A DNA stretch of 64,000 nucleotides from Rossellomorea aquimaris (GCF_001877785.1 NZ_MINN01000022.1:1-64000); one strand, 5' to 3'; positions 32,191 through 42,474 are shown, numbered from the stretch's first letter. Program-made: numbers and translations. The notes: generated by a model from the sequence alone, not told the origin.

Positions 32191-33150
32191 ATGGACCCGA
32201 ATCTAAATAACAATCACAGTGATATTATTCTTACTGAAAAAAAACCACTTTCCCAGCGGTTCAAAAAAGGGGCGAAGCAGTGGCTTGAAGTCTCGCCGTT
32301 TCTACTCATCGGGCTTGCCGGGGCCAGTATATTTGTCATCTATCCCCTCATCAAAGGGATTGTCATGAGCTTTCAGGACTATAACATCCTTCCCGGTACG
32401 GAAAGTCCGTTTGTCGGGCTGGAAAACTATAAAAAGGCTTTCTCTGATCCGGCTTTTGCATACGCCGTGAGGAATACGTTTCTCAACACGGTCGTGACGG
32501 TGCCGATCAACTGGTTTTTAGGGTTGTTTTTTGCTGTGTTGATCAATATTCAATTTGTTAAGTACAAGATTACGTTCAGGACATTGTATTATCTGCCGAT
32601 CATCACGTCGTGGATCGTTGTTGCATTCCTTTTCCGCTACCTGTTTGCAGATGGGGAAAACGGACTGATCAACTTCGCGCTGGTGAATTTGGGACTCGTG
32701 GATGAGCCGATCAGCTGGCTGCAGAATCAGTGGACGGCGATGGTCGTCATCTGGCTGTTCCATATCTGGAAGACGGTAGGGTGGACGGTTGTCATCTACC
32801 TGGCAGCTCTTCAGGGGATTCCGAAGAACCTTTATGAAGCGGCTGCAATCGACGGGGCAAGCGGGATAAAAGCGTTCCGATTTGTCACGGTACCGATGCT
32901 TCGTCCAATCACAGCTTTTGTCATTATTAACCTGGTCATGGGTGCGTTCAACTTCTTCCCGCAGGTCTACTTCATCACGAACGGCGGGCCGATGGGGCAG
33001 ACGGAAGTGCTGCAGAGTATGATCTACAAGCAGGCATTCAGTAACTTCAACTTTGGTTATTCTTCTGCACTCGGTGTGATGATGGGTCTGACGATCTTCC
33101 TAATTACGTTCACGCAGCAGAAGAAATTGAGCAATCAGAAATTCATGTAG
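32191..33150 (+). CDS. Sugar ABC transporter permease 1 (MalF-type)
   Basis: 319 residues with about six membrane segments. The first is preceded by a polar N terminus with a basic stretch (QRFKKGAKQW). The cytoplasmic EAA loop that docks the ATPase reads NLYEAAAIDGASGIKAFRFVTVPMLRP. It forms a pair with the next gene. AAGGAGGGATCAAG precedes ATG 32191. Confidence 0.95.
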   Translation: MDPNLNNNHSDIILTEKKPLSQRFKKGAKQWLEVSPFLLIGLAGASIFVIYPLIKGIVMSFQDYNILPGTESPFVGLENYKKAFSDPAFAYAVRNTFLNTVVTVPINWFLGLFFAVLINIQFVKYKITFRTLYYLPIITSWIVVAFLFRYLFADGENGLINFALVNLGLVDEPISWLQNQWTAMVVIWLFHIWKTVGWTVVIYLAALQGIPKNLYEAAAIDGASGIKAFRFVTVPMLRPITAFVIINLVMGAFNFFPQVYFITNGGPMGQTEVLQSMIYKQAFSNFNFGYSSALGVMMGLTIFLITFTQQKKLSNQKFM

Positions 33151-33171
33151 ATAGAAGAGGAGGGGAAAAGT

Positions 33172-34005
33172 ATGAATGGGAACTTTTTTAGTAAATTGAT
33201 TGTTTATCTGTTTCTCATATTGGGAGTCATCGTCTTTATCACACCTTTTATCTATATGGTGATGACGACGTTTATAAGCGGCGCATACTCACTTCCGAAG
33301 CCGCAGGAAGTATTCACGGCAGTACCCAATTTTGAAAACTATGAAATTGTCTGGAACAAGAATAACTTCTTTCGTTACTTTATGAACAGCTTGCTGGTTG
33401 CGGGCGTGGCCACGGTCGGCAGTGTTTTTCTTGGTGCCTTGACGGCCTATGCCTTTGTCCGGTTTACGTTCCCGGGTAAGGAACTGTTATTCAGGATCTT
33501 TCTATTCACGATGATGATCCCGCTTGTGCTTGCGATCGTACCTCAATTTACGGTCATCAAGAACCTCGGACTTGTCAACACATATTGGGGCTTGTGGCTG
33601 TTGTATATCGGAGGTGGAGTGGTCGGTTCTACTTTCTTTTTGAGGGGATTCTTTGAGACCGTACCGAAGGAATTGGAAGAATCCATCTTGATGGATGGAG
33701 GCGGGAACTGGACGATTTTCAGAAGGATCTATCTGCCTCTATCAAAGCCGGCGCTTGGTACCATGGCGATCTTCTCTTTTTCGGGGACATGGGATGAGTA
33801 CTTCGTGGCGCTGACGATCATCAAGGATGAAGCGATGAGGACATTGCCGATCGCGCTCATGATGTTCCAGGGGAAATATGCGAGCAACTGGTCATGGATT
33901 TTCGCGGCATCCCTGATTGCGATCCTGCCGGTGATCATCATTTATATCATCTTCCAGAAGAAGTTTGTACAGAGCGGGCATTCAGAAGGAGCGGTCAAAG
34001 GATAA
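33172..34005 (+). CDS. Sugar ABC transporter permease 2 (MalG-type)
   Basis: 277 residues, six membrane segments. The EAA loop is ELEESILMDGGGNWTIFRRIYLPLSKP. It lies 21 bases after its partner. No ATPase gene is encoded in the locus, so energising probably comes from a shared MsmX/UgpC-type ATPase elsewhere, as for many Bacillus sugar importers. Confidence 0.95.
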   Translation: MNGNFFSKLIVYLFLILGVIVFITPFIYMVMTTFISGAYSLPKPQEVFTAVPNFENYEIVWNKNNFFRYFMNSLLVAGVATVGSVFLGALTAYAFVRFTFPGKELLFRIFLFTMMIPLVLAIVPQFTVIKNLGLVNTYWGLWLLYIGGGVVGSTFFLRGFFETVPKELEESILMDGGGNWTIFRRIYLPLSKPALGTMAIFSFSGTWDEYFVALTIIKDEAMRTLPIALMMFQGKYASNWSWIFAASLIAILPVIIIYIIFQKKFVQSGHSEGAVKG

Positions 34006-34024
34006 CTCAGAGTAGAGGAATAGG

Positions 34025-35821
34025 GTGAAAAGAATGGAAAAAAAGAAAAGCCTGGCCGTTCTGGCAAGCATGTCTCTTACAGCAGCGCTGCTTTTCGGGT
34101 GCATGAATTCAAACTCTGAACCTGTCTTTCAAGCGGAGACGATTCAGCAGGGGAAATGGGTGAAAGAGCTGACCACGGATAAAACCGCCTATGCACCGGG
34201 GGATTCCGTGGATCTATCATTATCCCTGAACGAAAAAGTAGAAGAAGGAAAAATACTAGTTCAGTATAAGCATCTGGACGAAACGGTGAAAGAAGAAGAA
34301 ATAGACTTAAAAGGTCAAGACATAGCTTGGTCATGGTCACCCAAGAAAGATGATTTCAAAGGATATATGGTAGAAGTGTATGTGAAACAAGGAGATGAGG
34401 TCATTGACCACCAGAACATAGGGGTTGATGTATCATCCGATTGGGCGAAGTTTCCGAGGTACGGCTATCTGGCTGATTTCTTTGAAATGGAAGCGGGTCA
34501 GCAGGAAGACGTGATCGACAGGTTAAACCGATATCATATCAACGGCCTGCAATTTTACGATTGGCAGTATAAACATGAGAAGCCGTTGAAGATGGAAGAC
34601 GGTGAGCTTGCAGAAACCTGGCCGGATATCGCCAACCGGGAAGTCTCCAGGGAAACGATCGAACGCTACATTTCCCTTGCACATGAAAAGAACATGAAGG
34701 CGATGAATTATAATCTCTTGTTCGGCAGCTATGAAAATGCTGAAAGTGAGGGAGTGAAAAAAGAGTGGGGCCTCTTCAAGGATCCTGATGCCGAAGAGCA
34801 GGATAAGCATCCCCTCCCTGATAATTGGGCGAGTGATATTTACCTGATGGATCCCTCCAATAAAGAATGGCAGGATTTTATTATCAATGAAGAAAAACAA
34901 GTGTTTGACCATCTGGACTTTGACGGGTGGCACGTCGATCAGCTCGGTGACCGTGGCGTACTTTGGAATGCAAAAGGAAAGACGGTCGACCTGTCGGCCA
35001 CCTACGTGCCGTTTTTGAAGGAAGCCAAACAGGAACTTGGGACAGATTTAGTGATGAATGCCGTTTCGCAGTATGCACAGGGCTACATCGCGTCACAGGC
35101 ACCGGTCAGTTTCCTGTATTCGGAACTCTGGGATGGGCACAAAACGTATTCGAGTCTTAAAGGCGTCATCGATCAGAATGGTAAATACAGCAAAGGGAAG
35201 CTGAATACGATCCTCGCTGCCTATATGAACTATGACTTATCCGACTCGATGGGAGAATTCAATACACCAGGCGTTCTGATGACGAATGCGGTTATTTTCG
35301 CGGCGGGAGGGGCTCACTTGGAACTTGGTGAAAATATGCTCTCGAAAGAGTATTTCCCTCACAAGAAATTAAGCATGAGTGAAGAGCTGAACGCCGAATT
35401 GACAAGGTATTATGACTTCCTGGTCGCCTATCAAAATCTCCTCCTTGACGGCGGGGAGGAAACGGAAAAAGAAGTGAAAGTAAAGGGTGACTTAACCGTC
35501 TCTGATCAGCCGAAGCTCGGCTCGGTCTGGTCATTCTCCAAAAAGAAAGAGGATAAGGAGCTCATCCATCTGATTAATTTCACTGATGCCGCTTCACTTG
35601 AGTGGCGCGATAATCAAGGAACGCAACCCGAACCTCAAGAAAAGAAGGAAATCGAAGTGGAAGTGAAAGCAGATGGGAAGGCAGATAAAGTCTGGGTGGC
35701 AACACCGGATGCCTACCAGGGCTCCCCTGTTGAGATTGACTTCAAGCAAAAAGGGGACTCGATTACGTTCACCGTTCCATCCCTGAAATACTGGGACATG
35801 GTTGTAATTGATTATAAATAG
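34025..35821 (+). CDS. Glycoside hydrolase family 66 lipoprotein (dextranase-like)
   Basis: 598 residues from GTG 34025 (ATG 34034 is an alternative). Lipobox LLFGC, an N-terminal beta domain (TTDKTAYAPGDSVDLSLSL...), then the GH66 barrel: FPRYGYLADF, NGLQFYDWQYKHEKP, the nucleophile-bearing FDGWHVDQLGDRG (Asp 305), the acid/base YSELWDG (Glu 367) and GGAHLELGENML. The C terminus is a beta domain ending VPSLKYWDMVVIDYK. It has no carbohydrate-module insertion, unlike the larger paralogue at 46070. It probably cuts alpha-1,6-glucan at the cell surface, giving oligosaccharides to the transporter encoded just upstream. Confidence 0.92.
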   Translation: MKRMEKKKSLAVLASMSLTAALLFGCMNSNSEPVFQAETIQQGKWVKELTTDKTAYAPGDSVDLSLSLNEKVEEGKILVQYKHLDETVKEEEIDLKGQDIAWSWSPKKDDFKGYMVEVYVKQGDEVIDHQNIGVDVSSDWAKFPRYGYLADFFEMEAGQQEDVIDRLNRYHINGLQFYDWQYKHEKPLKMEDGELAETWPDIANREVSRETIERYISLAHEKNMKAMNYNLLFGSYENAESEGVKKEWGLFKDPDAEEQDKHPLPDNWASDIYLMDPSNKEWQDFIINEEKQVFDHLDFDGWHVDQLGDRGVLWNAKGKTVDLSATYVPFLKEAKQELGTDLVMNAVSQYAQGYIASQAPVSFLYSELWDGHKTYSSLKGVIDQNGKYSKGKLNTILAAYMNYDLSDSMGEFNTPGVLMTNAVIFAAGGAHLELGENMLSKEYFPHKKLSMSEELNAELTRYYDFLVAYQNLLLDGGEETEKEVKVKGDLTVSDQPKLGSVWSFSKKKEDKELIHLINFTDAASLEWRDNQGTQPEPQEKKEIEVEVKADGKADKVWVATPDAYQGSPVEIDFKQKGDSITFTVPSLKYWDMVVIDYK

Positions 35822-35904
35822 GCTCTATTGATAGGTTCTATTGCTCCCGTTTCCAAGGAGAGATATGATAGATAACAAGAATAAGGGAAAAGAGGGTTCA
35901 GTAG

Positions 35905-37689
35905 ATGATGCAGCTTCTGAAGGAACGGGTGGCCGCAAAGGTCGTTCTCACCATATTGATCGTGTGTTTGATCCCGACGGTCTTCAATAGTGTGTTCTTC
36001 TACCGTTCTGCCTCGGACGTCGTAAAAGAAAATGTAAGGGAATCATCAAGACAGATTGCCAGACAGGCAGCGGAATCCCTGTCCTTTATCTTCTCCAACG
36101 GGAGTGATATGTCCGACCTGATCTATAGTAATGAACGAATACAGGAGATCGTGAAGGATGATTTGAAAAGCGGCTCCCCAGCCGCCGGGAAAGAAGAAAA
36201 TCAAGAGTATATGACCTCCTATCTGAATTCAAATATTTATACGAGTTCATTCGTGAGGATCCTCTACGTATTGAAGCAAGAAGGGAAGAGCTGGGGGAGC
36301 GGGACATTTTCCCCCTATAAGCTCTCACAAGTGAACGTCGATGAGATGGACTGGGCCGAGGAAGCTGTTCGAAGAGACGGAGAGTTGGTCTGGGGTGGGC
36401 TTGAGTATGACCGGTTCAGCGGAGCCGGCGAAAACACCGATCTTGTCCTGCCAATCACCAGGGTGCTGAAAGACTTTGATACGATGGAGAACATCGCCTA
36501 TGTCCAGGTCGGCCTGGACGGAAAGGCGATATTGGATAAAATCAACCAGATCAAGCTCGGGAAGACCGGCCATTTCTTTGTGGTGAATGAGCAGGCTGAA
36601 GTTGTGATTGATAATGATTTAGAGTCTCTTCATAAACCCGTTGAGAATAAGGAAATGCGGGACTATATCCTATCTGGAAAAAGGGAATTCGAATATGAAG
36701 AAGAGGATATCCCTTATTATGGCGTTACGGAACCAATCGGGAACGGCTGGCTTATTGTCGGCAGGGTGCCTACATCTGAAATCACGGGTGAAATCATTTC
36801 GATTCAAAAAATCATCATTGGTGCATCCGTCATTTTCGGAATATTGGCGATTCTCGTCGGGAGCTTTATTGCAAAGAAAGTGACCGATCCGGTTAAGGTT
36901 TTGACGCAGCAGATGAAGCTTGTCGGAGAGGGGAACTTGAAAGTGCGTACGAGTGTGGATTCAAAGGATGAAATCGGGATGATGAGCTCCGAATTCAACC
37001 ACATGATCAACCGAGTGGAAGAGCTGCTCGAGCAAGTAAAGGAAGAACAGCATCAGAAGCAGGAAGCCGTCCTTCGGGCGATCAAGCACAGAATCAATCC
37101 TCACTTCCTTTTTAACACATTGAGTACGATCCGCTGGCTTGTCCAGTTCAAGCAGACGGAAAGAGCCAATACCGCGCTTACTGCATTATCGAAACTCCTC
37201 GAGGGGAATATGGGGAAAAGCGGGAACTTCATCTCCATCAAGGAAGAAGTGGAATTGGTCGAACAGTTCATGGTGATCCTGCAAATCAGGTATGAGCAGA
37301 AATTCCATTTGGTCACGGATTTTGATGAGGGCGTAGAAGACTGGGAAATTCCAAGGATGCTTCTGCAGCCGATCGTGGAAAACTCAATCTTTCACGGAAT
37401 CGTGCCGACCGGAACGGAAGGGACCGTGTGGATCACCGGAAAGAATATCTCCGGTGGAATTCAAATCGAGATCAGGGATGATGGAGTCGGTGTTGAGCAG
37501 GATATGTTACAGCGGGTGCAAAGAACTTCAGACGGGGACAATTCCTATGTGGGAATCGGGTTAAGTCATGTGGTCGATTCCATCAGGCTTTATTTCGGTC
37601 CGGATTCGAAGATGGAAATCAGCAGCGGTGAAGGCACTTTGGTGAAGCTTGTATTGATGAAGAAAACAGGGGGTGATCATGGTGTATAA
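35905..37689 (+). CDS. YesM-type sensor histidine kinase
   Basis: 594 residues. First membrane segment at about 13-30, a dCache-type extracellular sensor (FIFSNGSDMSDLIYSNERIQE through IGNGWLIVGRVPTSEI), second membrane segment (IIIGASVIFGILAILVGSFIA), HAMP domain, then a LytS/YesM-type kinase domain with the phospho-acceptor His in INPHFLFNTLSTIRW, the N box PIVENSIFHGI and the G box DDGVGV. It overlaps the response-regulator gene by 11 bases. It presumably senses an oligosaccharide, perhaps through the binding protein encoded at 39236. TTCAGTAG and an AAGAGGG element precede ATG 35905. Confidence 0.94.
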   Translation: MMQLLKERVAAKVVLTILIVCLIPTVFNSVFFYRSASDVVKENVRESSRQIARQAAESLSFIFSNGSDMSDLIYSNERIQEIVKDDLKSGSPAAGKEENQEYMTSYLNSNIYTSSFVRILYVLKQEGKSWGSGTFSPYKLSQVNVDEMDWAEEAVRRDGELVWGGLEYDRFSGAGENTDLVLPITRVLKDFDTMENIAYVQVGLDGKAILDKINQIKLGKTGHFFVVNEQAEVVIDNDLESLHKPVENKEMRDYILSGKREFEYEEEDIPYYGVTEPIGNGWLIVGRVPTSEITGEIISIQKIIIGASVIFGILAILVGSFIAKKVTDPVKVLTQQMKLVGEGNLKVRTSVDSKDEIGMMSSEFNHMINRVEELLEQVKEEQHQKQEAVLRAIKHRINPHFLFNTLSTIRWLVQFKQTERANTALTALSKLLEGNMGKSGNFISIKEEVELVEQFMVILQIRYEQKFHLVTDFDEGVEDWEIPRMLLQPIVENSIFHGIVPTGTEGTVWITGKNISGGIQIEIRDDGVGVEQDMLQRVQRTSDGDNSYVGIGLSHVVDSIRLYFGPDSKMEISSGEGTLVKLVLMKKTGGDHGV

Positions 37690-39214
37690 CGTAATGATTG
37701 TGGATGATGAACCGATCATCCGCTTCGGCTTGAAATCCTCCATTGACTGGGAAGATAAAAATCTTCACTTGATCGGTGATTTTTCAAATGGAAAACAAGC
37801 GCTGGAGGCAATGGAAAGAACCGGCCATGTGGATATCCTGATCACCGATATCAAGATGCCTGTAATGGATGGCATCACCCTGATGAAGAAAGCGCTTCAA
37901 GTGAACCCTAAGCTTAAAGTGGTGCTGGTCAGCAGCTACAACGAATTTGAATATGTTCGGGAAGGCCTTACCCACGGGGCGGTTGATTATATCTTGAAAC
38001 AGACACTGGAGCCTGAGCAATTCTCCAAGACCATCCATAAGTGTATAGACAAAATCCTCGAGGAGGAAAAAGTGACAGAGCGGCTTGATCATGCGGAACT
38101 GGCCAATAAGATTCACGAAAGGCGGAAGACGGAACAATCCATTAAGAGGATTCTCCTGCGAAAAGAACCGTTCCAAGCATCTGAACAAAGGATTGAAAAT
38201 CTCCCCATGCCCCAGCTTTTACTACTTGGAAGCATTAAGGATCTTGACCGGCTTCAGGATGAATTTGGTTTCCTCTATAAAAACCTTATCATCGAAGAAA
38301 TTCAGGAGCGTTTCTACAGAGAAACGGAAGACGGGTATTGCTTTCCGATAGGCGAAAACGAACTGATTTTCTTCTTGGGGAATACGGAAGAACCGCGGGA
38401 TACCGTGAACAAGTTGAAGCAGAGGATTGAAAAGGAGACGGCGCTGAAGCTGGTGTTCAGCTATGCCGTGGTTTCAGATCCGGGAAAATTGGTCGATGGA
38501 TACCATCATGCTTTCCTGGCAGGCGAGCAGTATTTTTTCCAAAGTGATATGGTGATTTTTCCATATGAAAGAGGAAATGAAATGCATCAGAAGCCCCTGG
38601 GCCTTGAAGAGATAAAAGCTATGCTTCACAGGGAAGATTCACTTGAAAAGTTCCTTGAGGTGAGGTTTGCACGCTGGAAGGAAGAAGACATGCACCCTGA
38701 CCTGATCAAGAAGGAAGCAGGGAATATCCTGAAGGTCCTTTACTGGAACAAGGTCGACCTAGGTGTGTTGATGGACTATATTTCAAGCATGGATTCTTCC
38801 GAAACTCTGGAAGAATTGACGGGACTATTCCATGAAGCAAGGAATGAATGTGACATGTTTCTGGAATCGGAAAGCAAGCATCCACATACGGATAATGAGC
38901 TGCTGGATAAGGCATTGGCCTATATCCATGAGCACTTTACACAAGAGATGACGCTGCAGCACGTCGCCGACCATATCCATATCAGCCGGAATTATTTCAG
39001 CATTCTGTTCAAACGCTTCATGGATATCAATTTCATCGATTACGTCATCAGCCTCCGAATCAATAAAGCAAAAGAACTCCTGAGCCACACTTCATTGAAG
39101 GTCTATGAAGTAGCCGGCGAATCAGGTTTCAATGATGTGAAGTACTTCAGTAAATTATTCAAGAAAATCACCGGACACTCGCCGGGGGATTACAGGACAG
39201 AGCATCACAAATAG
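37679..39214 (+). CDS. YesN-type response regulator with AraC-type DNA-binding domain
   Basis: 511 residues. The receiver domain has the acidic pair in MIVDDEPIIR, the phospho-acceptor Asp in ILITDIKMPVMDG and the conserved Lys in DYILKQ. A middle region of about 270 residues separates it from the AraC-type HTH pair at the C terminus (MTLQHVADHIHISRNYFSILFKRFM ... KVYEVAGESGFNDVKYFSKLFKKITGHSP). ATG 37679 overlaps the kinase gene, and GGGGGTGATC serves as ribosome site; an earlier in-frame GTG exists. It probably activates the glucan genes. Confidence 0.94.
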   Translation: MVYNVMIVDDEPIIRFGLKSSIDWEDKNLHLIGDFSNGKQALEAMERTGHVDILITDIKMPVMDGITLMKKALQVNPKLKVVLVSSYNEFEYVREGLTHGAVDYILKQTLEPEQFSKTIHKCIDKILEEEKVTERLDHAELANKIHERRKTEQSIKRILLRKEPFQASEQRIENLPMPQLLLLGSIKDLDRLQDEFGFLYKNLIIEEIQERFYRETEDGYCFPIGENELIFFLGNTEEPRDTVNKLKQRIEKETALKLVFSYAVVSDPGKLVDGYHHAFLAGEQYFFQSDMVIFPYERGNEMHQKPLGLEEIKAMLHREDSLEKFLEVRFARWKEEDMHPDLIKKEAGNILKVLYWNKVDLGVLMDYISSMDSSETLEELTGLFHEARNECDMFLESESKHPHTDNELLDKALAYIHEHFTQEMTLQHVADHIHISRNYFSILFKRFMDINFIDYVISLRINKAKELLSHTSLKVYEVAGESGFNDVKYFSKLFKKITGHSPGDYRTEHHK

Positions 39215-39235
39215 ATTTGGAAAGGGATTTCTCAC

Positions 39236-40498
39236 ATGTTTCGATTCCGGACAACCATCATACTTATCCTATTGCTGGTACTGAACGCCTGCGGAAATCA
39301 ACACATCATCGACGATTCAAGGAAACTGAATGTATCTGATGAAAAAAGGGTGGAAGAAATAGAAGTCTGGCATACCTACAGCGATGAAGAAACGAGAATC
39401 TTTGAAAACGAGATCATTCCATTATTCGAAGAAAAGTATCCAGGGATCGATGTCAAATCCGTCAGGCAGCCGCATAGCAAGCAGCTGATGTCAGCGCTTA
39501 TTTCGCGGGCCTCTGTCAACCGGACACCCGATGTCGTCCGGATGGATATTACCTGGATGCCTAAATTTGTCCACCTGGACTTACTCTATACAATCAGTGA
39601 GTTTGATGATTTTGACTTGGTCAAAACAAGATTCCTTGAAAATCCCCTTGAGTCGAACCGGTTCAGGGAGGATTATTACGGTCTGCCCCTGAACACGAAT
39701 ACGAAAGCAGCCATTTACAATAAAGAAGCGGTGGAAAAGCTTGGGCTGGAGCACCTTCCCAAAACGATGGATGAATTGATCCGCATCGTAAAGGAAAACA
39801 ATCTGAAAATCGGTATCAGTGACGTTTCCCCCTGGAACAGCCTCCCCTATTTTTACGGTTTGGGCGGGAAGCTCATGAACGACAAGTATACGAAGGCAAG
39901 CGGCTATCTTGATAGCAAAGAGAGCATTAAAGCTTTTAAAGAGCTGTTGGATCTATACCAAAATGGAAACATCCCGTCCGAGGCACTCAGCGGTTATCCG
40001 GAGACGTGGCAGAATGTCGGCTCCGGGGATTACTTCATGATTGATGAAGGGCCGTGGTTTTACAGCGTGAGGTCTGAAAACGACTTGGCCCTTGTCAATC
40101 AGCGAACGGTTTCAGGCGTATTTCCGAGTAACGGGGAGCAGGGATCGATCCTTGGCGGGGAGAATGCGGTCATCACGAAAGGGACGAAACACCCGAAAGC
40201 GTCCTGGACATTCATTAAGTGGATGACGACCGAAGAACCTCAGGGACTTTTGTTAAAAGCAGGCCTGCTCCCGACGAACAAACGGGTGGAACTCTCCAGT
40301 ATTGCAGAAGAGTATCCTTACTATAAAAGTTATATCGAAAGCATCGACGAAGCCTTCTTAAGGCCGCCGGTGCCGCAGTGGGAAGAAATCAATACTATCC
40401 TGACAAATGCCTTCAGAAGCATTTTCAGCGGTGAAGTCAGTGTGGAAGAAGGACTGAAGAAAGCGGCGGCTGATATAGACCGTCAGCTCTCATCATAG
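39236..40498 (+). CDS. Second solute-binding lipoprotein, paralogue of the first
   Basis: 420 residues with lipobox LVLNACG (Cys 19). It follows the first binding protein (30838) block by block: EVWHTYSDEE against DYWHTYSDQE, LPLNTNTKAAIYNKEAVEKLG, DEGPWFYS, GGENAVITKGTKHPKASWTFIKWMTTEEPQ. No permeases follow it; it comes 21 bases after the two-component genes. It may supply another sugar specificity or act as ligand-presenting partner of the sensor kinase; both are inference. Confidence 0.93.
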   Translation: MFRFRTTIILILLLVLNACGNQHIIDDSRKLNVSDEKRVEEIEVWHTYSDEETRIFENEIIPLFEEKYPGIDVKSVRQPHSKQLMSALISRASVNRTPDVVRMDITWMPKFVHLDLLYTISEFDDFDLVKTRFLENPLESNRFREDYYGLPLNTNTKAAIYNKEAVEKLGLEHLPKTMDELIRIVKENNLKIGISDVSPWNSLPYFYGLGGKLMNDKYTKASGYLDSKESIKAFKELLDLYQNGNIPSEALSGYPETWQNVGSGDYFMIDEGPWFYSVRSENDLALVNQRTVSGVFPSNGEQGSILGGENAVITKGTKHPKASWTFIKWMTTEEPQGLLLKAGLLPTNKRVELSSIAEEYPYYKSYIESIDEAFLRPPVPQWEEINTILTNAFRSIFSGEVSVEEGLKKAAADIDRQLSS

Positions 40499-40678
40499 AA
40501 AGGCTGTTTTCTAAATGATTGTTGATTTACGTCCGTTATTTAGGAGTGCACATGCTCTATTCGAACTCCAGCTTAAATAAGGAATGGGCATACAACCCGA
40601 AAATACCCAAGTTCCGGTATTTTCTTGCGTGTAAAGAACAAAGGTTGCGAAAAGAGCCTCATAGAAAGGAAGAGGGAA

Positions 40679-42358
40679 ATGGAGAAGAAATGGTGGAAAG
40701 AAAGCGTCGTCTATCAAATTTATCCGAGAAGCTTCAAAGACAGTAACGGAGACGGGATCGGTGATTTGCAAGGAATCATCAGCAAGCTGGATTATCTGAA
40801 AGAACTGGGAGTCGGTGTCATCTGGCTGTCCCCCGTCTATGAATCCCCGAATGATGATAATGGATATGATATCAGCGATTACAAAGCCATCATGGACGAA
40901 TTCGGGACGATGGAAGACTGGGAAGAATTATTGGAAGGTCTGCACAAAAGAGGGATGAAGCTGATGATGGATCTTGTGGTCAATCATTCATCGGATGAAC
41001 ATGCATGGTTCATTGAATCCAGGAAATCGAAAGACAACCCTTACAGGGATTATTACATCTGGCGTCCAGGCAAGGACGGAAATGAACCAAACAACTGGAC
41101 TTCCTTCTTCAGCGGGTCGGCATGGCAGTATCATGAGGAGACTGACGAATATTTCCTTCATCTATTCAGTAAAAAGCAGCCTGACCTTAACTGGGAAAAT
41201 CCTGTTCTGAGAAATGAAATCTACGACATGATGAAATGGTGGCTCGATAAAGGGGTCGACGGATTCAGGATAAATGTGATCAACCTGATCTCAAAAGAGG
41301 ACGGTCTCCCAAGTACGCCTGGAGGAAAGAAATACGACTGGGGCGGGGATTACTTCATGAACGGTCCCCGTGTACATGAGTATCTGCAGGAAATGAACAG
41401 GGAAGTGCTCTCAAAATACGATATGATGACGGTCGGGGAATGCCCGGGGGCGTCCCCGGAGGATGCTGCCCGGTATGCCAATGAAGAAGGCACCGAGCTG
41501 AACATGATCTTTACCTTCGAACATATGGACCTCGACTCCGGTCCCGGCGGGAAGTGGGACGTCAAGGATTGGACGCTGGCCGATCTCAAGGATGTGATGA
41601 CCAAATGGCAGAAGGATCTTGAAGGCAGGGGATGGAACAGCCTCTACCTTAACAATCACGATCAGCCAAGAATGGTCTCGAGATTCGGGAACGACCAGGA
41701 ATACCGCGTTGAGTCGGCTAAGATGCTTGCCACCTTCCTTCACATGATGCAGGGGACACCTTACATCTATCAAGGGGAAGAATTGGGCATGACCAATGTG
41801 AAATTCGACTCCCTGGAAGAGTACAACGATATCGAAATCCACAATATGTACCGTGAAAAAGTGACAGAAGGCGGAGAGGATCACGCCAAGATCATGGAAG
41901 CCATTTATCGCAAGGGGCGGGACAACGCAAGGACACCGATGCAGTGGGATGACAGTGAACACGCCGGGTTCACGATCGGAACACCGTGGCTGAAGGTCAA
42001 TCCGAACTACAAGGAAATCAATGCGGAGAATGCGCTGAAAGACCCGTCATCCATCTTCTACTACTACAAGGAATTGAACCGCCTTCGCAAAGAGCATGAT
42101 ATTATCGTCTATGGCACGTACGACCTTATCCTTGAGGATAATCCACAGATCTATGCCTACACACGGTCACTCGGTGAAGAAAAGCTGGTCATCATGTGCA
42201 ATTTCACAAAGGAAAATGCGACATGTACTTTGCCTGAAGATATCCAGTATGAATCGGCTTCCCTCTTGATCGGCAATTATGTCGAAGGGACGGCAGAAGA
42301 GCGTTTAGAAGGACTTCAATTGAGGCCATATGAAGCGAGAGTTTATAGATTGAATTAA
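40679..42358 (+). CDS. GH13 oligo-1,6-glucosidase-like protein with Asn at the nucleophile position
   Basis: 559 residues from ATG 40679 (AAAGGAAGAGGG upstream); earlier in-frame starts lack a site. The order of conserved blocks is that of GH13 subfamily 31: YQIYPRSFKDSNGDGIGDLQGI, DLVVNHSSDEHAWF, the segment reading DGFRINVINLISKEDG, MTVGECPG, and NNHDQPRMVSRFG. The known enzymes carry Asp in DGFRMDV as catalytic nucleophile; the codon here (41273-41275, residue 199) is AAT, Asn. The acid/base Glu 254 and the stabilising Asp 328 are intact. No signal peptide, so it is cytoplasmic. It is either inactive, altered in function, or affected by a base error. Confidence 0.93.
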   Translation: MEKKWWKESVVYQIYPRSFKDSNGDGIGDLQGIISKLDYLKELGVGVIWLSPVYESPNDDNGYDISDYKAIMDEFGTMEDWEELLEGLHKRGMKLMMDLVVNHSSDEHAWFIESRKSKDNPYRDYYIWRPGKDGNEPNNWTSFFSGSAWQYHEETDEYFLHLFSKKQPDLNWENPVLRNEIYDMMKWWLDKGVDGFRINVINLISKEDGLPSTPGGKKYDWGGDYFMNGPRVHEYLQEMNREVLSKYDMMTVGECPGASPEDAARYANEEGTELNMIFTFEHMDLDSGPGGKWDVKDWTLADLKDVMTKWQKDLEGRGWNSLYLNNHDQPRMVSRFGNDQEYRVESAKMLATFLHMMQGTPYIYQGEELGMTNVKFDSLEEYNDIEIHNMYREKVTEGGEDHAKIMEAIYRKGRDNARTPMQWDDSEHAGFTIGTPWLKVNPNYKEINAENALKDPSSIFYYYKELNRLRKEHDIIVYGTYDLILEDNPQIYAYTRSLGEEKLVIMCNFTKENATCTLPEDIQYESASLLIGNYVEGTAEERLEGLQLRPYEARVYRLN

Positions 42359-42474
42359 TAATAGGGAAAAGCAGGCGGGCGGGTACAGGTCCAGTTTGAA
42401 ATTACAAACTTTTAATTAACAAACGAAATGTTTGAGCTATTCGCTGCGCAAACAATGTTATTTGCATATAAAAG

